Assembly: GCA_017694735.1 (NCBI GenBank)
Contig: JADIMN010000081.1
Coordinates: forward strand, 1-6,666
DNA length: 6,666 nt
DNA from: Candidatus Alectryobacillus merdavium
Lineage (GTDB): Bacteria > Bacillota_I > Bacilli_A > RFN20 > CAG-826
Direction of reading: 5' to 3'
Part shown: positions 1-6,158 of the stretch, piece after piece
Layout of the letters: each line of letters starts with the position of its first letter
How positions within the stretch are numbered: position 1 is the first letter of the stretch
The notes under the pieces: generated by a model
Database searches by the model: none
Told to the model about the DNA's origin: nothing
The model's input: the letters and a program-made list of their open reading frames with translations, nothing else
Program-made: the position numbers and the translations under genes

Positions 1-19
1 AGATGTGTATAAGAGACAG
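1..19. other. Tn5/Nextera mosaic-end adapter remnant (artefact)
   Basis: The first 19 bases, AGATGTGTATAAGAGACAG, are identical to the Tn5 transposase mosaic end used in Nextera libraries. The match is exact, ends at base 19 and sits at the very edge of the window. It is therefore best read as untrimmed adapter at a contig end, not as a chromosomal transposon. In the frame of the following gene it supplies a GTG at 5-7 and the residues Y-K-R-Q, which makes a false N-terminus. Real genomic sequence starts at base 20. Confidence 0.95.
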
Positions 20-955
20 AAATTATTATTATCAAAAGAATATAAATCTTTATTATATAAATTAACATGTCCAAGATATTCAAATATTAAAATTATTAAA
101 TATAAAGAAATTCTATCTAAAGAAGATGAAGAACAATTTAAAGCATATACTTTTAAAATAAATGAAAGAACAATTTTTATTTCATTTAGTGGAACGGATA
201 ATTCTATCATTGGATGGAAAGAAGACTTTAATATGGCTTTTAAAGAATTGGTCCCTTCTCAATATGAAGCTTATCTTTATTTAAAAGAATATGAAAATCA
301 AAATTATCAAAATATTTATATTGGCGGACATTCAAAAGGTGGTAATTTAGCTATATATTCCTTTATTAATCAAAGCAGTGAATTTCAAAGCAAAATTAAA
401 AAAGTTTTTAATTTTGATGGACCTGGATTTTTAAAAAATCTAAGTGATTATAAGTGCTTTGAATCAATAAAAAGTAAAATAATAAAGATAGTTCCAGATT
501 CCAGTGTAGTTGGAACATTATTAAATTATGATTTTCCATATTATGTAATTAAAAGTAATGGAGTTTCTATGAAACAACACTATCCATTTTACTGGAGAAT
601 AAAAAATAAGAATTTTTATTATTTAAAGAATATAAATAGATCATCATTAATCTTTAATAAAGCTGTATCTGAGATAATTTCTACTATTTCTTTAAGCGAT
701 AGAGAACGATTTGTTAATTTAATTTATTTATTATTTGTAAAGTTAGATGTAAAAACAATTTCTGAGATAAAATTAGATTTATCAAATATAATAAGAACAT
801 TTATAAGAGAGATAAATAAATTAAATAAACAAGATAAAAAATTTATGTTTACAATTGGCAAATTAATTTTAAAATTATATCTAAAGAATTCATTTTCTAT
901 AAAAGAAGACAATATTATAAATAATACGATTTTTAAAAATATATTCTATATTTAA
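20..955 (+). CDS. DUF2974 / Mbeg1-like alpha/beta-hydrolase, 5'-truncated
   Basis: This is a lipase-like alpha/beta-hydrolase fragment of about 311 genuine residues. The apparent start (GTG at 5) lies in adapter sequence, so the true start is missing. Residue numbers here count from that false start. The nucleophile-elbow motif [10 protein letters not shown] at 107-116 places the likely nucleophile at Ser110. An FSGTD strand at 61-65 resembles the oxyanion-side F-R/S-G-T motif of lipases. FNFDGPGF (136-143), a P-D-S-S-V-V-G segment (164-170, candidate acid Asp165) and QHYPFYW (candidate His192) follow in the order typical of the DUF2974 family of Bacillota. Those proteins usually have several dozen more N-terminal residues, which are lost here. 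The C-terminal part after about residue 210 is Lys/Ile-rich and not recognised. There is no visible membrane segment in the retained part. Substrate and role are unknown. The stop overlaps the glyA ribosome binding site, so the two are probably co-transcribed. Family call is confident, function is not. Confidence 0.85.
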   Translation, partial: KLLLSKEYKSLLYKLTCPRYSNIKIIKYKEILSKEDEEQFKAYTFKINERTIFISFSGTDNSIIGWKEDFNMAFKELVPSQYEAYLYLKEYENQNYQNIYIGGHSKGGNLAIYSFINQSSEFQSKIKKVFNFDGPGFLKNLSDYKCFESIKSKIIKIVPDSSVVGTLLNYDFPYYVIKSNGVSMKQHYPFYWRIKNKNFYYLKNINRSSLIFNKAVSEIISTISLSDRERFVNLIYLLFVKLDVKTISEIKLDLSNIIRTFIREINKLNKQDKKFMFTIGKLILKLYLKNSFSIKEDNIINNTIFKNIFYI

Positions 956-960
956 GGAGG
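954..960 (+). promoter_or_regulatory. Shine-Dalgarno of glyA overlapping upstream stop
   Basis: AAGGAGG lies 5 bases before the ATG at 966 and shares two bases with the TAA stop (953-955) of the hydrolase gene. This fixes the glyA start. It also means that ribosomes finishing the hydrolase end on the glyA initiation region, which suggests an operon. No promoter or terminator fits between the two genes. Confidence 0.85.
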
Positions 961-965
961 GCTTT

Positions 966-2204
966 ATGAAGTATAGTGAGATAAAAAAAGAAGATATTGA
1001 AGTGTATAAATTAATAAAAAAAGAAGAAAAAAGACAAAAAGATAATATAGAACTTATAGCATCTGAAAATTTTGTTTCTGATGCGGTATTACAAGCTCAA
1101 GGCAGCATTTTAACAAATAAATATGCTGAAGGATATCCTGGAAAAAGATATTATGGTGGATGTGAATATGTCGATCAAATCGAGACTATCGCAATTGAAA
1201 GATTAAAGAAATTATTTAATGTAAATTATGCAAACGTTCAACCTCATAGTGGTTCACAAGCTAATATGGCAGCTATTAGAAGTGTTTGCAATCATAATGA
1301 TGTTATTTTAGGTATGTCACTTGATGCTGGTGGACATTTAACTCATGGTTATAAATTATCTTTTAGTGGAACTGATTATATTGCTTATTCTTATGGAGTT
1401 AATAGTGAAACTGGATTAATCGATTATGATGAGGTTTTAAGAATTGCAAGAGAAGTAAAACCTAAATTAATTATATGCGGAGCCAGTGCTTATCCAAGAG
1501 CTATCTCCTTTAAAAAATTTAAAGAAATAGCAGATGATGTTGGTGCTTATTTATTAGCTGATGTTGCACACATCGCTGGTTTAATTGTTACTGGATATCA
1601 CGAATCTCCTGTTGGTTATGCTGATATTATAACTTCTACTACTCATAAAACTTTAAGAGGGCCAAGGGGTGGAATTATATTAACTAACAATGAAGAATTA
1701 GCTAAAAAAATAAATAAGACATTATTTCCTGGATGCCAAGGAGGCCCACTTGAACACGTAATTGCTGCAAAAGCAGTTGCTTTTAAAGAAGATTTAAGTG
1801 AAGATTTTAAAAACTATATTCATCAAGTTGTCTTAAATTGTAAGGCTTTTGCAGAAGAATTTAAAAAACTTGGTTATAAATTAATTACTAATGGAACTGA
1901 TAACCACTTATTATTAATAGATGTAAAAACAAGTCTTAATATGACTGGAAAACAAGCAGAAGATAAACTAGCTTTAGTTAATATTACATGTAATAAAAAT
2001 TCAATTCCAAATGATACAGAAAAACCAATGCAAAGTAGTGGAATAAGACTTGGAACAGCTGCAATGACATCAAAAGGTTTTAAAGAAGAAGATTTTGTTT
2101 TGCTTGCACAAATTATGGATAAAGTTTTGAAATGCCAAAACAAAAAAGATTTAAAACAATATAAAAGAGCCATAATAAATATGGCTCATAAATATTGTAA
2201 ATAA
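966..2204 (+). CDS. glyA: Serine hydroxymethyltransferase
   Basis: This is a cytosolic PLP enzyme that interconverts serine plus tetrahydrofolate with glycine plus 5,10-methylene-tetrahydrofolate, the main source of one-carbon units. At 412 residues it has the usual bacterial length and appears complete. Visible family landmarks are IELIASENF (28-36), [13 protein letters not shown] (53-65), QPHSGSQAN (92-100), the GGHLTHG PLP-stacking region (122-128, His124), and ADVAHIAG (198-205), with Asp199 positioned for the pyridine nitrogen. The [12 protein letters not shown] loop (225-236) carries Lys228 as the Schiff-base lysine, and SGIRLGTAA (358-366) carries the substrate-carboxylate Arg361. All expected key residues are present. 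The start is set by AAGGAGG five bases upstream. It follows the hydrolase gene on the same strand and converges on ldh with 8 bp between stops. Arg codons are AGA ten times and AGG once. The last codons also encode, on the other strand, a probable terminator for ldh. Confidence 0.98.
   Translation: MKYSEIKKEDIEVYKLIKKEEKRQKDNIELIASENFVSDAVLQAQGSILTNKYAEGYPGKRYYGGCEYVDQIETIAIERLKKLFNVNYANVQPHSGSQANMAAIRSVCNHNDVILGMSLDAGGHLTHGYKLSFSGTDYIAYSYGVNSETGLIDYDEVLRIAREVKPKLIICGASAYPRAISFKKFKEIADDVGAYLLADVAHIAGLIVTGYHESPVGYADIITSTTHKTLRGPRGGIILTNNEELAKKINKTLFPGCQGGPLEHVIAAKAVAFKEDLSEDFKNYIHQVVLNCKAFAEEFKKLGYKLITNGTDNHLLLIDVKTSLNMTGKQAEDKLALVNITCNKNSIPNDTEKPMQSSGIRLGTAAMTSKGFKEEDFVLLAQIMDKVLKCQNKKDLKQYKRAIINMAHKYCK
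2163..2187 (-). terminator. Probable ldh terminator inside the glyA 3' coding end
   Basis: Bases 2167-2174 (GAGCCATA) and 2180-2187 (TATGGCTC) form a perfect 8-bp inverted repeat around a 5-base loop. Read on the minus strand, the hairpin is followed at once by TTTTAT and, a few bases later, another TTTT. That is the layout of a Rho-independent terminator. It starts about 25 bases past the ldh stop. On the plus strand the same hairpin has no T-run after it, so it should act on ldh transcripts and not on glyA. No other terminator fits in the 8-bp gap (2205-2212). Confidence 0.65.
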
Positions 2205-2212
2205 TAAATATT

Positions 2213-3163
2213 TTAGATATTTAAGTCTCTATAAGTTGTCTTAAGTGTATTTGCAGATTGAATTAACTTTAATACTTCATCATATGAGTATTCAAGATGC
2301 AATCTTTCAATGACGCCTTTATTTCCAACAACACATGGAAGAGAGATATAGACTCCATCTATTTCTCCATTAAATTCATTTTCTACATATGTTGAAACTG
2401 TTAGAATGCTTCTTGTGTTATTTAAAATTGTTCCAACAATTTTTGAAGTTGCTAAACCAATAGCATAATATGTAGCGCCTTTCTTTTGAATAATTTCATA
2501 AGCGGCATTTTTTACTTTTTCATGGAGAGTTTTTAATATTTCAATTCCTTTTGGACCTTTTGTATTAATTAAATATTCTTTTAAAGGGATTTGACCAATA
2601 TTTGCAACAGAGAAAGCACTGACTTCGCTATCGCCATGTTCTCCAATAACATAAGAGTGAACATTTCTTGGATCAACATCTGCTTCTTCAGAGATTAAGA
2701 ATCTTAATCTAGAACTATCTAAAACAGTTCCACTTCCAATAACTCTGCTTGGTTCAATTTGAAGTTTCTTATATGTATAATAAGATAAAACATCAACTGG
2801 ATTTGAAACAACTAAAATTAGAGCATCTGGTTCTAAGTGTGGTTTAACTTGATCTAATATTGAATCAAAAATTTTAATATTTCTCTTTAACAAATCAAGT
2901 CTTGTTTCTCCTTGTTTTTGTGCAACACCAGCAGTAATAATTACAATATGAGCATCTTTTATATCTTCATATGTTCCAGCTTTAATTAATTTTGGTGAAA
3001 CAAAAGAAACACCATGCATCATGTCTAAGACATCGCCTTCTACTTTTTCCTTAACTATATCAATAATAACGATTTCATTAACATAGTCTTTCATCATTAA
3101 TGTATAAGCAATAGTACTTCCAACCATACCATCACCAATAATAACTACTTTTCTATTATCCAT
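2213..3163 (-). CDS. ldh: L-lactate dehydrogenase (NAD-dependent)
   Basis: This cytosolic enzyme reduces pyruvate to L-lactate and regenerates NAD+ during fermentation. At 316 residues it is full length. The Rossmann motif appears as GDGMVG (10-15), with Asp35 at the end of strand 2 favouring NAD over NADP. The substrate loop AQKQGETR (81-88) has Gln82, the lactate- rather than malate-dehydrogenase residue (canonical Gln102), and Arg88 (canonical Arg109). Asp149 and Arg152 match canonical Asp168 and Arg171, and GEHGDSE (174-180) holds catalytic His176 (canonical His195). Arg154 and His169 align with the Arg173/His188 pair that binds fructose-1,6-bisphosphate in allosteric Bacillus-type enzymes, so such activation is plausible (inference). 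GGAGG (3170-3174 on the complement) lies 6 bases before the ATG. A TGnTAAAAT extended -10-like element lies at 3181-3189, but it is so close to the ribosome binding site that its use is doubtful. Transcription may come from the gene upstream. All ten Arg codons are AGA. Confidence 0.97.
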   Translation of the reverse strand: MDNRKVVIIGDGMVGSTIAYTLMMKDYVNEIVIIDIVKEKVEGDVLDMMHGVSFVSPKLIKAGTYEDIKDAHIVIITAGVAQKQGETRLDLLKRNIKIFDSILDQVKPHLEPDALILVVSNPVDVLSYYTYKKLQIEPSRVIGSGTVLDSSRLRFLISEEADVDPRNVHSYVIGEHGDSEVSAFSVANIGQIPLKEYLINTKGPKGIEILKTLHEKVKNAAYEIIQKKGATYYAIGLATSKIVGTILNNTRSILTVSTYVENEFNGEIDGVYISLPCVVGNKGVIERLHLEYSYDEVLKLIQSANTLKTTYRDLNI

Positions 3164-3221
3164 AAAAAACCTCCATAATTATTTTATCATTTTCTAGTTT
3201 TTATGAATAAATAAATGAAAA

Positions 3222-3629
3222 TTAATTATAGAAATCTTTTAAATTAAAATAAGTAAATAATAATTTCAATAATACAATAAATAAAAGTAAAGAAAATAAA
3301 ATGCTGAAAATTAATGTGGTTATAGAATATGAAATAACAATCGTTAATGTTAATATTGAAATTGATAGTATAAACAAAACTAGATTTAATACTTTTATAT
3401 TTGTTAATAAATTAATAATGCTAATTATAATAAGGATAATAGAAATTCCAAAACTGATATAACCAATTATATTGTAAAAGTTATAATCATACGGATTCTT
3501 AAAGAAATCGCTTTGTCCTGGATAAAATAAATTTGCTCCTGGTATAAATAAAATAAAAGATAAGACACTATAAAATAAATAATCTAATTTAATAAAACTT
3601 ATTTTATTATCTTCAAAAATTTTGTTCAT
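3222..3629 (-). CDS. Small four-helix integral membrane protein, unknown function
   Basis: I do not recognise the family. The 135-residue product is dominated by Ile, Leu, Phe and Ser, with about four hydrophobic segments: roughly residues 16-34, 52-74, 80-101 and 103-126. A polar loop rich in aromatic residues (about 35-51) sits between helices 1 and 2. There is no separate cleavable signal peptide or catalytic motif. AAAGGA at 3639-3644 on the complement, 9 bases before the ATG, supports this start. Its pattern (helix 1 ending in a Pro, a polar loop, then two helices joined by SIINLLTNIKVLN at 70-82) resembles the product at 5592-6014, where the corresponding stretch is SIISLLKNNKILD. The two may be distant paralogues. 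It is divergent from the exported lectin/protease-like gene, sharing a 107-bp upstream region, and lies 57 bp upstream of ldh on the same strand with no terminator seen between them. Confidence 0.75.
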   Translation of the reverse strand: MNKIFEDNKISFIKLDYLFYSVLSFILFIPGANLFYPGQSDFFKNPYDYNFYNIIGYISFGISIILIIISIINLLTNIKVLNLVLFILSISILTLTIVISYSITTLIFSILFSLLLFIVLLKLLFTYFNLKDFYN

Positions 3630-3675
3630 AAAATATTTTCCTTTGTGTTTATACCTAAATTAGAATAGACTTTTG

Positions 3676-3705
3676 TTCACAATAATTATACAATAAAAAT
3701 ATAAA
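3676..3705 (+). promoter_or_regulatory. Candidate promoter for the 3737-5602 gene
   Basis: TTCACA at 3676-3681 and TATAAA at 3700-3705, separated by 18 bases, make a plausible sigma-A-type promoter. It lies about 25 bases before the AAAGGAG ribosome binding site. It sits in the 107-bp divergent region between 3630 and 3736, which must also serve the minus-strand membrane-protein gene, for which I found no convincing promoter. In sequence this AT-rich, such matches arise easily by chance. Confidence 0.4.
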
Positions 3706-3736
3706 GAAAGTAATTTTATTTTAAAAAGGAGTTAAT

Positions 3737-5602
3737 ATGAAAGCTAAAGTTTTCGGTAAAATTTTTTTGATTTTAACTTTTGTTATGCCTTTAAAAATGG
3801 AGGATACATCTAATCAAAGTCATTTTATAAATTTATTTAATGACGTTAATGAAATGATATTGACTAAAACTTCTTCAGAAAATATTTCGGATGGTGTTTA
3901 TTATATTCGATTAGCAGATAACCAAAATCTTGCATTTAATATACCATATGCTGACTACTCATTAGGAAATAATGTTATAACTTATTCCTTTTATGATGAT
4001 GTAAATGAAAGATTTTTAATCGAGAAACAAGGAACTGATACCTATACAATTAAACCACTTGCTACATATAATGAGAATAAAGTTTTAAGCGTTTCCGTTC
4101 CTGAAGATAATAATAACTTAATGATAACTACTAAAGGTCCATATGATGAATACAATTTTAGCAAAGATAAATTTAAATTTGAGTTACAAACTGACGGATC
4201 TTATAAAATTTATTCTGGCATTACGAATTATACTAAATTATTAGGTACATTAAATGACACTCCTGCAAATAATACAAGAATAGTTTTGAAAAATTCAAAT
4301 GTGGTTGATACAAAAAATAAATTTAATTTATACATGACAGACGATATTGCCGCTGGAGTTGAAAAAAAATTCGAAATTAAGAAGAATTCATCAGTAACCT
4401 TATATATTCAAGAAAAGAGTTATGCTGTTGGCGAATATTCGTTAAAATTATTCTGCACTAATAAAAGAGAAGGGAAGATTACTTTAAAACAAAGCAATAA
4501 TTCTACCGTTGGTTCAAGTAGGACATTGAACGATGGGAATTTAATTTGTTCTATGAATTACAATTTTTATGAAAATAATGATGAATATTCTGTTGTTTTA
4601 CAAAATATTTCCAATTACGATGATACATTTTATTTCGTGATGGAACCAAAAAACGAAGCTAGCCTTATCGGAACCTTTGACTGGAACTCTAATAAACATG
4701 ATAGAAGTAGCGAACTAAATATAATAGGTGAAAATTTGGTTGATGAAGGGTTCTCTTGCAAACTTTATCATAATGTGGGAAAAAATATTCTCTTGGAAAA
4801 TTATGACTTAGAAGGGTTTAAGTCGCCTTTGCAAAAAAATCTTGTTGTATTTAGAGGCCATGGCGGTAGAACTGGAATTCAAACATATAATGATAAGACA
4901 ATAGAAAGTATAGAAATGAATGAATTGCCAAACATGGAAGATGTTGATATTGCAATCTGGGGTGGCTGTAAAACTGCCGAGAGGATTAATAATGATAATA
5001 GTAATTTTACATATAAAGCGTATGAAAACGGGGCAGGCACATCTATAGGTTGGCCGAGGGATGTATCTACAATTGCCGCATCTTATTATATTGAATCTTT
5101 TTTAAAAGGACGTTATGAACTCGAAAAAAGTATCAGTGATTCGCTGACATATGCGAGTGATAGATTTTGGGCACGTTACTTTATTTTAATGGGACAAGAT
5201 CTTTTTAAATGCTTAGTTGAGCCTGTTGTATATTCACGAGATGAAATTATTACTTATCCATCTGCTTCGAATGTTTCGAGTTATGTTAATTCAAAGTATT
5301 TAGAAATACAAGATATCTTTTTCAAAGAAAATATTCGAACTATTAATGATTTCCTTGTTATTAACGGAGTATATACAGATATACTTAAGACTGAAGCTTC
5401 TTTATTTAGAAAAGAAATTGAAATGATTAAACCGTATTTGTCAAATGATTGCATTGTTTTAAAAAATAATATGAAATTAAAAGTGCTTAAAATTATATTT
5501 GATGAAAGTACACAAAGTGTTAGAGCATTAAATGTTATTTCTGGTCAAGTACATTCTGAGACAGAACTCCTTTCAATGGTGAGGTCTATATATGAGTATT
5601 AA
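3737..5602 (+). CDS. Exported protein: ricin-like beta-trefoil plus clan-CD caspase/CHAT-like domain
   Basis: This 621-residue protein has no close relative that I can name. It begins with a Lys-rich n-region and a hydrophobic stretch (about 9-19), so it is probably exported. No A-x-A cleavage site is obvious, so it could stay membrane-anchored. Residues about 50-200 read as a ricin-type beta-trefoil, opening with SDGVYYIRLADNQNLAF and repeating Y-T-I-K-P-L and Y-K-I-Y-S-G strand motifs. Such domains bind sugars. Residues about 205-305 are a beta-rich spacer. Residues about 315-485 look like a clan-CD cysteine peptidase core: strand NLVVFRGHGG with His375, then strand DVDIAIWGGC with Cys411, then ENGAGTSIGWPRDVSTIAAS (430-449), which resembles the segment after the Cys in CHAT and gingipain-type domains. 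A dyad of His375/Cys411 is inferred. Residues about 490-621 are unrecognised alpha/beta. AAAGGAG at 3725-3731 supports the ATG. The next gene overlaps its end. Five of 18 Arg codons are CGN, unlike the neighbours. The fold call is moderate; activity and target are unknown. Confidence 0.72.
   Translation: MKAKVFGKIFLILTFVMPLKMEDTSNQSHFINLFNDVNEMILTKTSSENISDGVYYIRLADNQNLAFNIPYADYSLGNNVITYSFYDDVNERFLIEKQGTDTYTIKPLATYNENKVLSVSVPEDNNNLMITTKGPYDEYNFSKDKFKFELQTDGSYKIYSGITNYTKLLGTLNDTPANNTRIVLKNSNVVDTKNKFNLYMTDDIAAGVEKKFEIKKNSSVTLYIQEKSYAVGEYSLKLFCTNKREGKITLKQSNNSTVGSSRTLNDGNLICSMNYNFYENNDEYSVVLQNISNYDDTFYFVMEPKNEASLIGTFDWNSNKHDRSSELNIIGENLVDEGFSCKLYHNVGKNILLENYDLEGFKSPLQKNLVVFRGHGGRTGIQTYNDKTIESIEMNELPNMEDVDIAIWGGCKTAERINNDNSNFTYKAYENGAGTSIGWPRDVSTIAASYYIESFLKGRYELEKSISDSLTYASDRFWARYFILMGQDLFKCLVEPVVYSRDEIITYPSASNVSSYVNSKYLEIQDIFFKENIRTINDFLVINGVYTDILKTEASLFRKEIEMIKPYLSNDCIVLKNNMKLKVLKIIFDESTQSVRALNVISGQVHSETELLSMVRSIYEY
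5578..5585 (+). promoter_or_regulatory. Shine-Dalgarno of downstream membrane gene, inside upstream CDS
   Basis: GGTGAGGT lies within the last codons of the exported-protein gene, 6 bases before the ATG at 5592. With the 11-bp overlap of the two reading frames (5592-5602), it points to translational coupling and supports 5592 as the true start of the second gene. Confidence 0.65.
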
Positions 5603-6014
5603 GAAATTTATTTACAAAAAGGGGCTTAACTTATTATTTATTTTTGAATATTTAATTTTACTTATTTACTTTTTTCCAGCACTAAAAACATATCGTATGT
5701 ATAGTAATACAAGTGAATCTTACTCTTTAGTAGATATTTTTAAAATTGATCCATCTATATCTAATGTTTTATTTCCGATTATTTTTTATATTTTATTAAT
5801 TGTAGGATTTGTTTTATCTATTATTTCATTATTAAAGAATAATAAAATTTTAGATATTATTAATTTTCCAATTTACTATATCTTATTGATTGTTGGAATA
5901 TTTGCAGTAACTTCTTTATCATTAGAAAGATATTTAGCAATAATTGCTATTATTTGTTTTGCAGTTAAAGGTATTTACTTATATCTTTTAAGCCTTGATA
6001 AATATGCAGAATGA
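5592..6014 (+). CDS. Small four-helix membrane protein coupled to the exported protein gene
   Basis: I do not recognise the family. The 140-residue product has a basic N-terminus (K-K-x-x-x-K-K) and about four hydrophobic segments: roughly residues 12-31, 58-81, 86-107 and 113-134. A polar, Ser/Tyr-rich loop (about 32-56) follows helix 1. By the positive-inside tendency the N-terminus is probably cytoplasmic, with the first loop outside. The reading frame overlaps the preceding gene by 11 bp and has an internal Shine-Dalgarno, so the two proteins are probably made together. A role as membrane partner, anchor or protective (immunity-like) factor for the exported protein is only a hypothesis. 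It shares topology and a short inter-helix motif (SIISLLKNNKILD, 76-88) with the 135-residue product encoded at 3222-3629. It ends in TGA; if TGA were read as Trp the frame would gain only four residues. Confidence 0.78.
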   Translation: MSIKKFIYKKGLNLLFIFEYLILLIYFFPALKTYRMYSNTSESYSLVDIFKIDPSISNVLFPIIFYILLIVGFVLSIISLLKNNKILDIINFPIYYILLIVGIFAVTSLSLERYLAIIAIICFAVKGIYLYLLSLDKYAE

Positions 6015-6024
6015 TCTGCGTTTT
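6004..6024 (+). terminator. Candidate terminator hairpin spanning the stop codon
   Basis: GCAGA (6006-6010) pairs with TCTGC (6015-6019) around a 4-base loop that contains the TGA stop. A T-G wobble and an A-T pair extend it to about 7 bp, and TTTT follows at 6021-6024. The stem is short and the T-run brief, so it could be a weak terminator of the exported-protein/membrane-protein operon. It separates that operon from the heat-shock promoter. Confidence 0.42.
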
Positions 6025-6062
6025 AAATAAAAAATAATATACAAAATAAAAATATAAAAAAA

Positions 6063-6089
6063 TTAGCACTTTCTTGTTGACAGTGCTAA
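6063..6089 (+). promoter_or_regulatory. CIRCE operator 1 (HrcA site)
   Basis: TTAGCACTT, 9 bases, then CAGTGCTAA matches the CIRCE consensus TTAGCACTC-N9-GAGTGCTAA except at the innermost base of each arm. CIRCE is bound by the repressor HrcA and released on heat stress. This copy overlaps the -35 box of the hsp20 promoter, a position that would block RNA polymerase. Confidence 0.93.
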
Positions 6090-6104
6090 ATAATGTTATA
6101 TAAT
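6077..6104 (+). promoter_or_regulatory. sigma-A-type promoter of hsp20
   Basis: A perfect TTGACA at 6077-6082 and a perfect TATAAT at 6099-6104 are separated by 16 bases. The expected start of transcription is near 6111, within the second CIRCE copy. The -35 box is embedded in the first CIRCE. This is a strong housekeeping promoter gated by HrcA. Confidence 0.9.
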
Positions 6105-6108
6105 ATAA

Positions 6109-6135
6109 TTAGCATTCGAGATATGAGAGTGCTAA
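6109..6135 (+). promoter_or_regulatory. CIRCE operator 2 (HrcA site)
   Basis: TTAGCATTC, 9 bases, then GAGTGCTAA matches the CIRCE consensus in 17 of 18 arm positions; the seventh base of the left arm is T instead of C. It covers the predicted transcription start and would form a hairpin near the 5' end of the mRNA. Its centre is 46 bp from that of the first copy. Confidence 0.95.
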
Positions 6136-6158
6136 ATATTATATAGGAGGATATTTTT

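Noticed and set aside
1..19. Mosaic end as sign of a resident Tn5-type transposon
   Set aside because: It is the engineered 19-base library sequence at the very edge, with no transposase, no second end and no target duplication.
724..912. Minus-strand open frame of 62 codons inside the hydrolase gene
   Set aside because: It is antisense to a gene with clear family motifs and has no supported ribosome binding site; it is a product of AT-rich codon composition.
1874..2173. Minus-strand open frame of 99 codons inside glyA
   Set aside because: It is antisense to well-conserved glyA codons, has no recognisable protein features and overlaps the ldh terminator.
2205..2220. AT-only inverted repeat (AAATAT / ATATTT) between glyA and ldh as a bidirectional terminator
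   Set aside because: The stem has no G-C pairs and there is no proper T-run; the hairpin at 2167-2187 is a much better candidate for ldh.
3181..3189. Extended -10-like TGATAAAAT (minus strand) as the ldh promoter
   Set aside because: Transcription would begin within or next to the ribosome binding site, and no good -35 is present; kept only as a remark in the ldh entry.
4362..4369. Run of eight A in the large exported gene as a phase-variation tract
   Set aside because: Runs of 6-8 A or T are common throughout this AT-rich window and the frame is intact; nothing marks this one as special.
6012..6024. Possible TGA-as-Trp code (Mollicutes code 4), which would lengthen the membrane protein at 5592-6014
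   Set aside because: Trp is written TGG in the long genes and none contains an internal TGA; read-through would add only four residues. One terminal TGA is not evidence of recoding.
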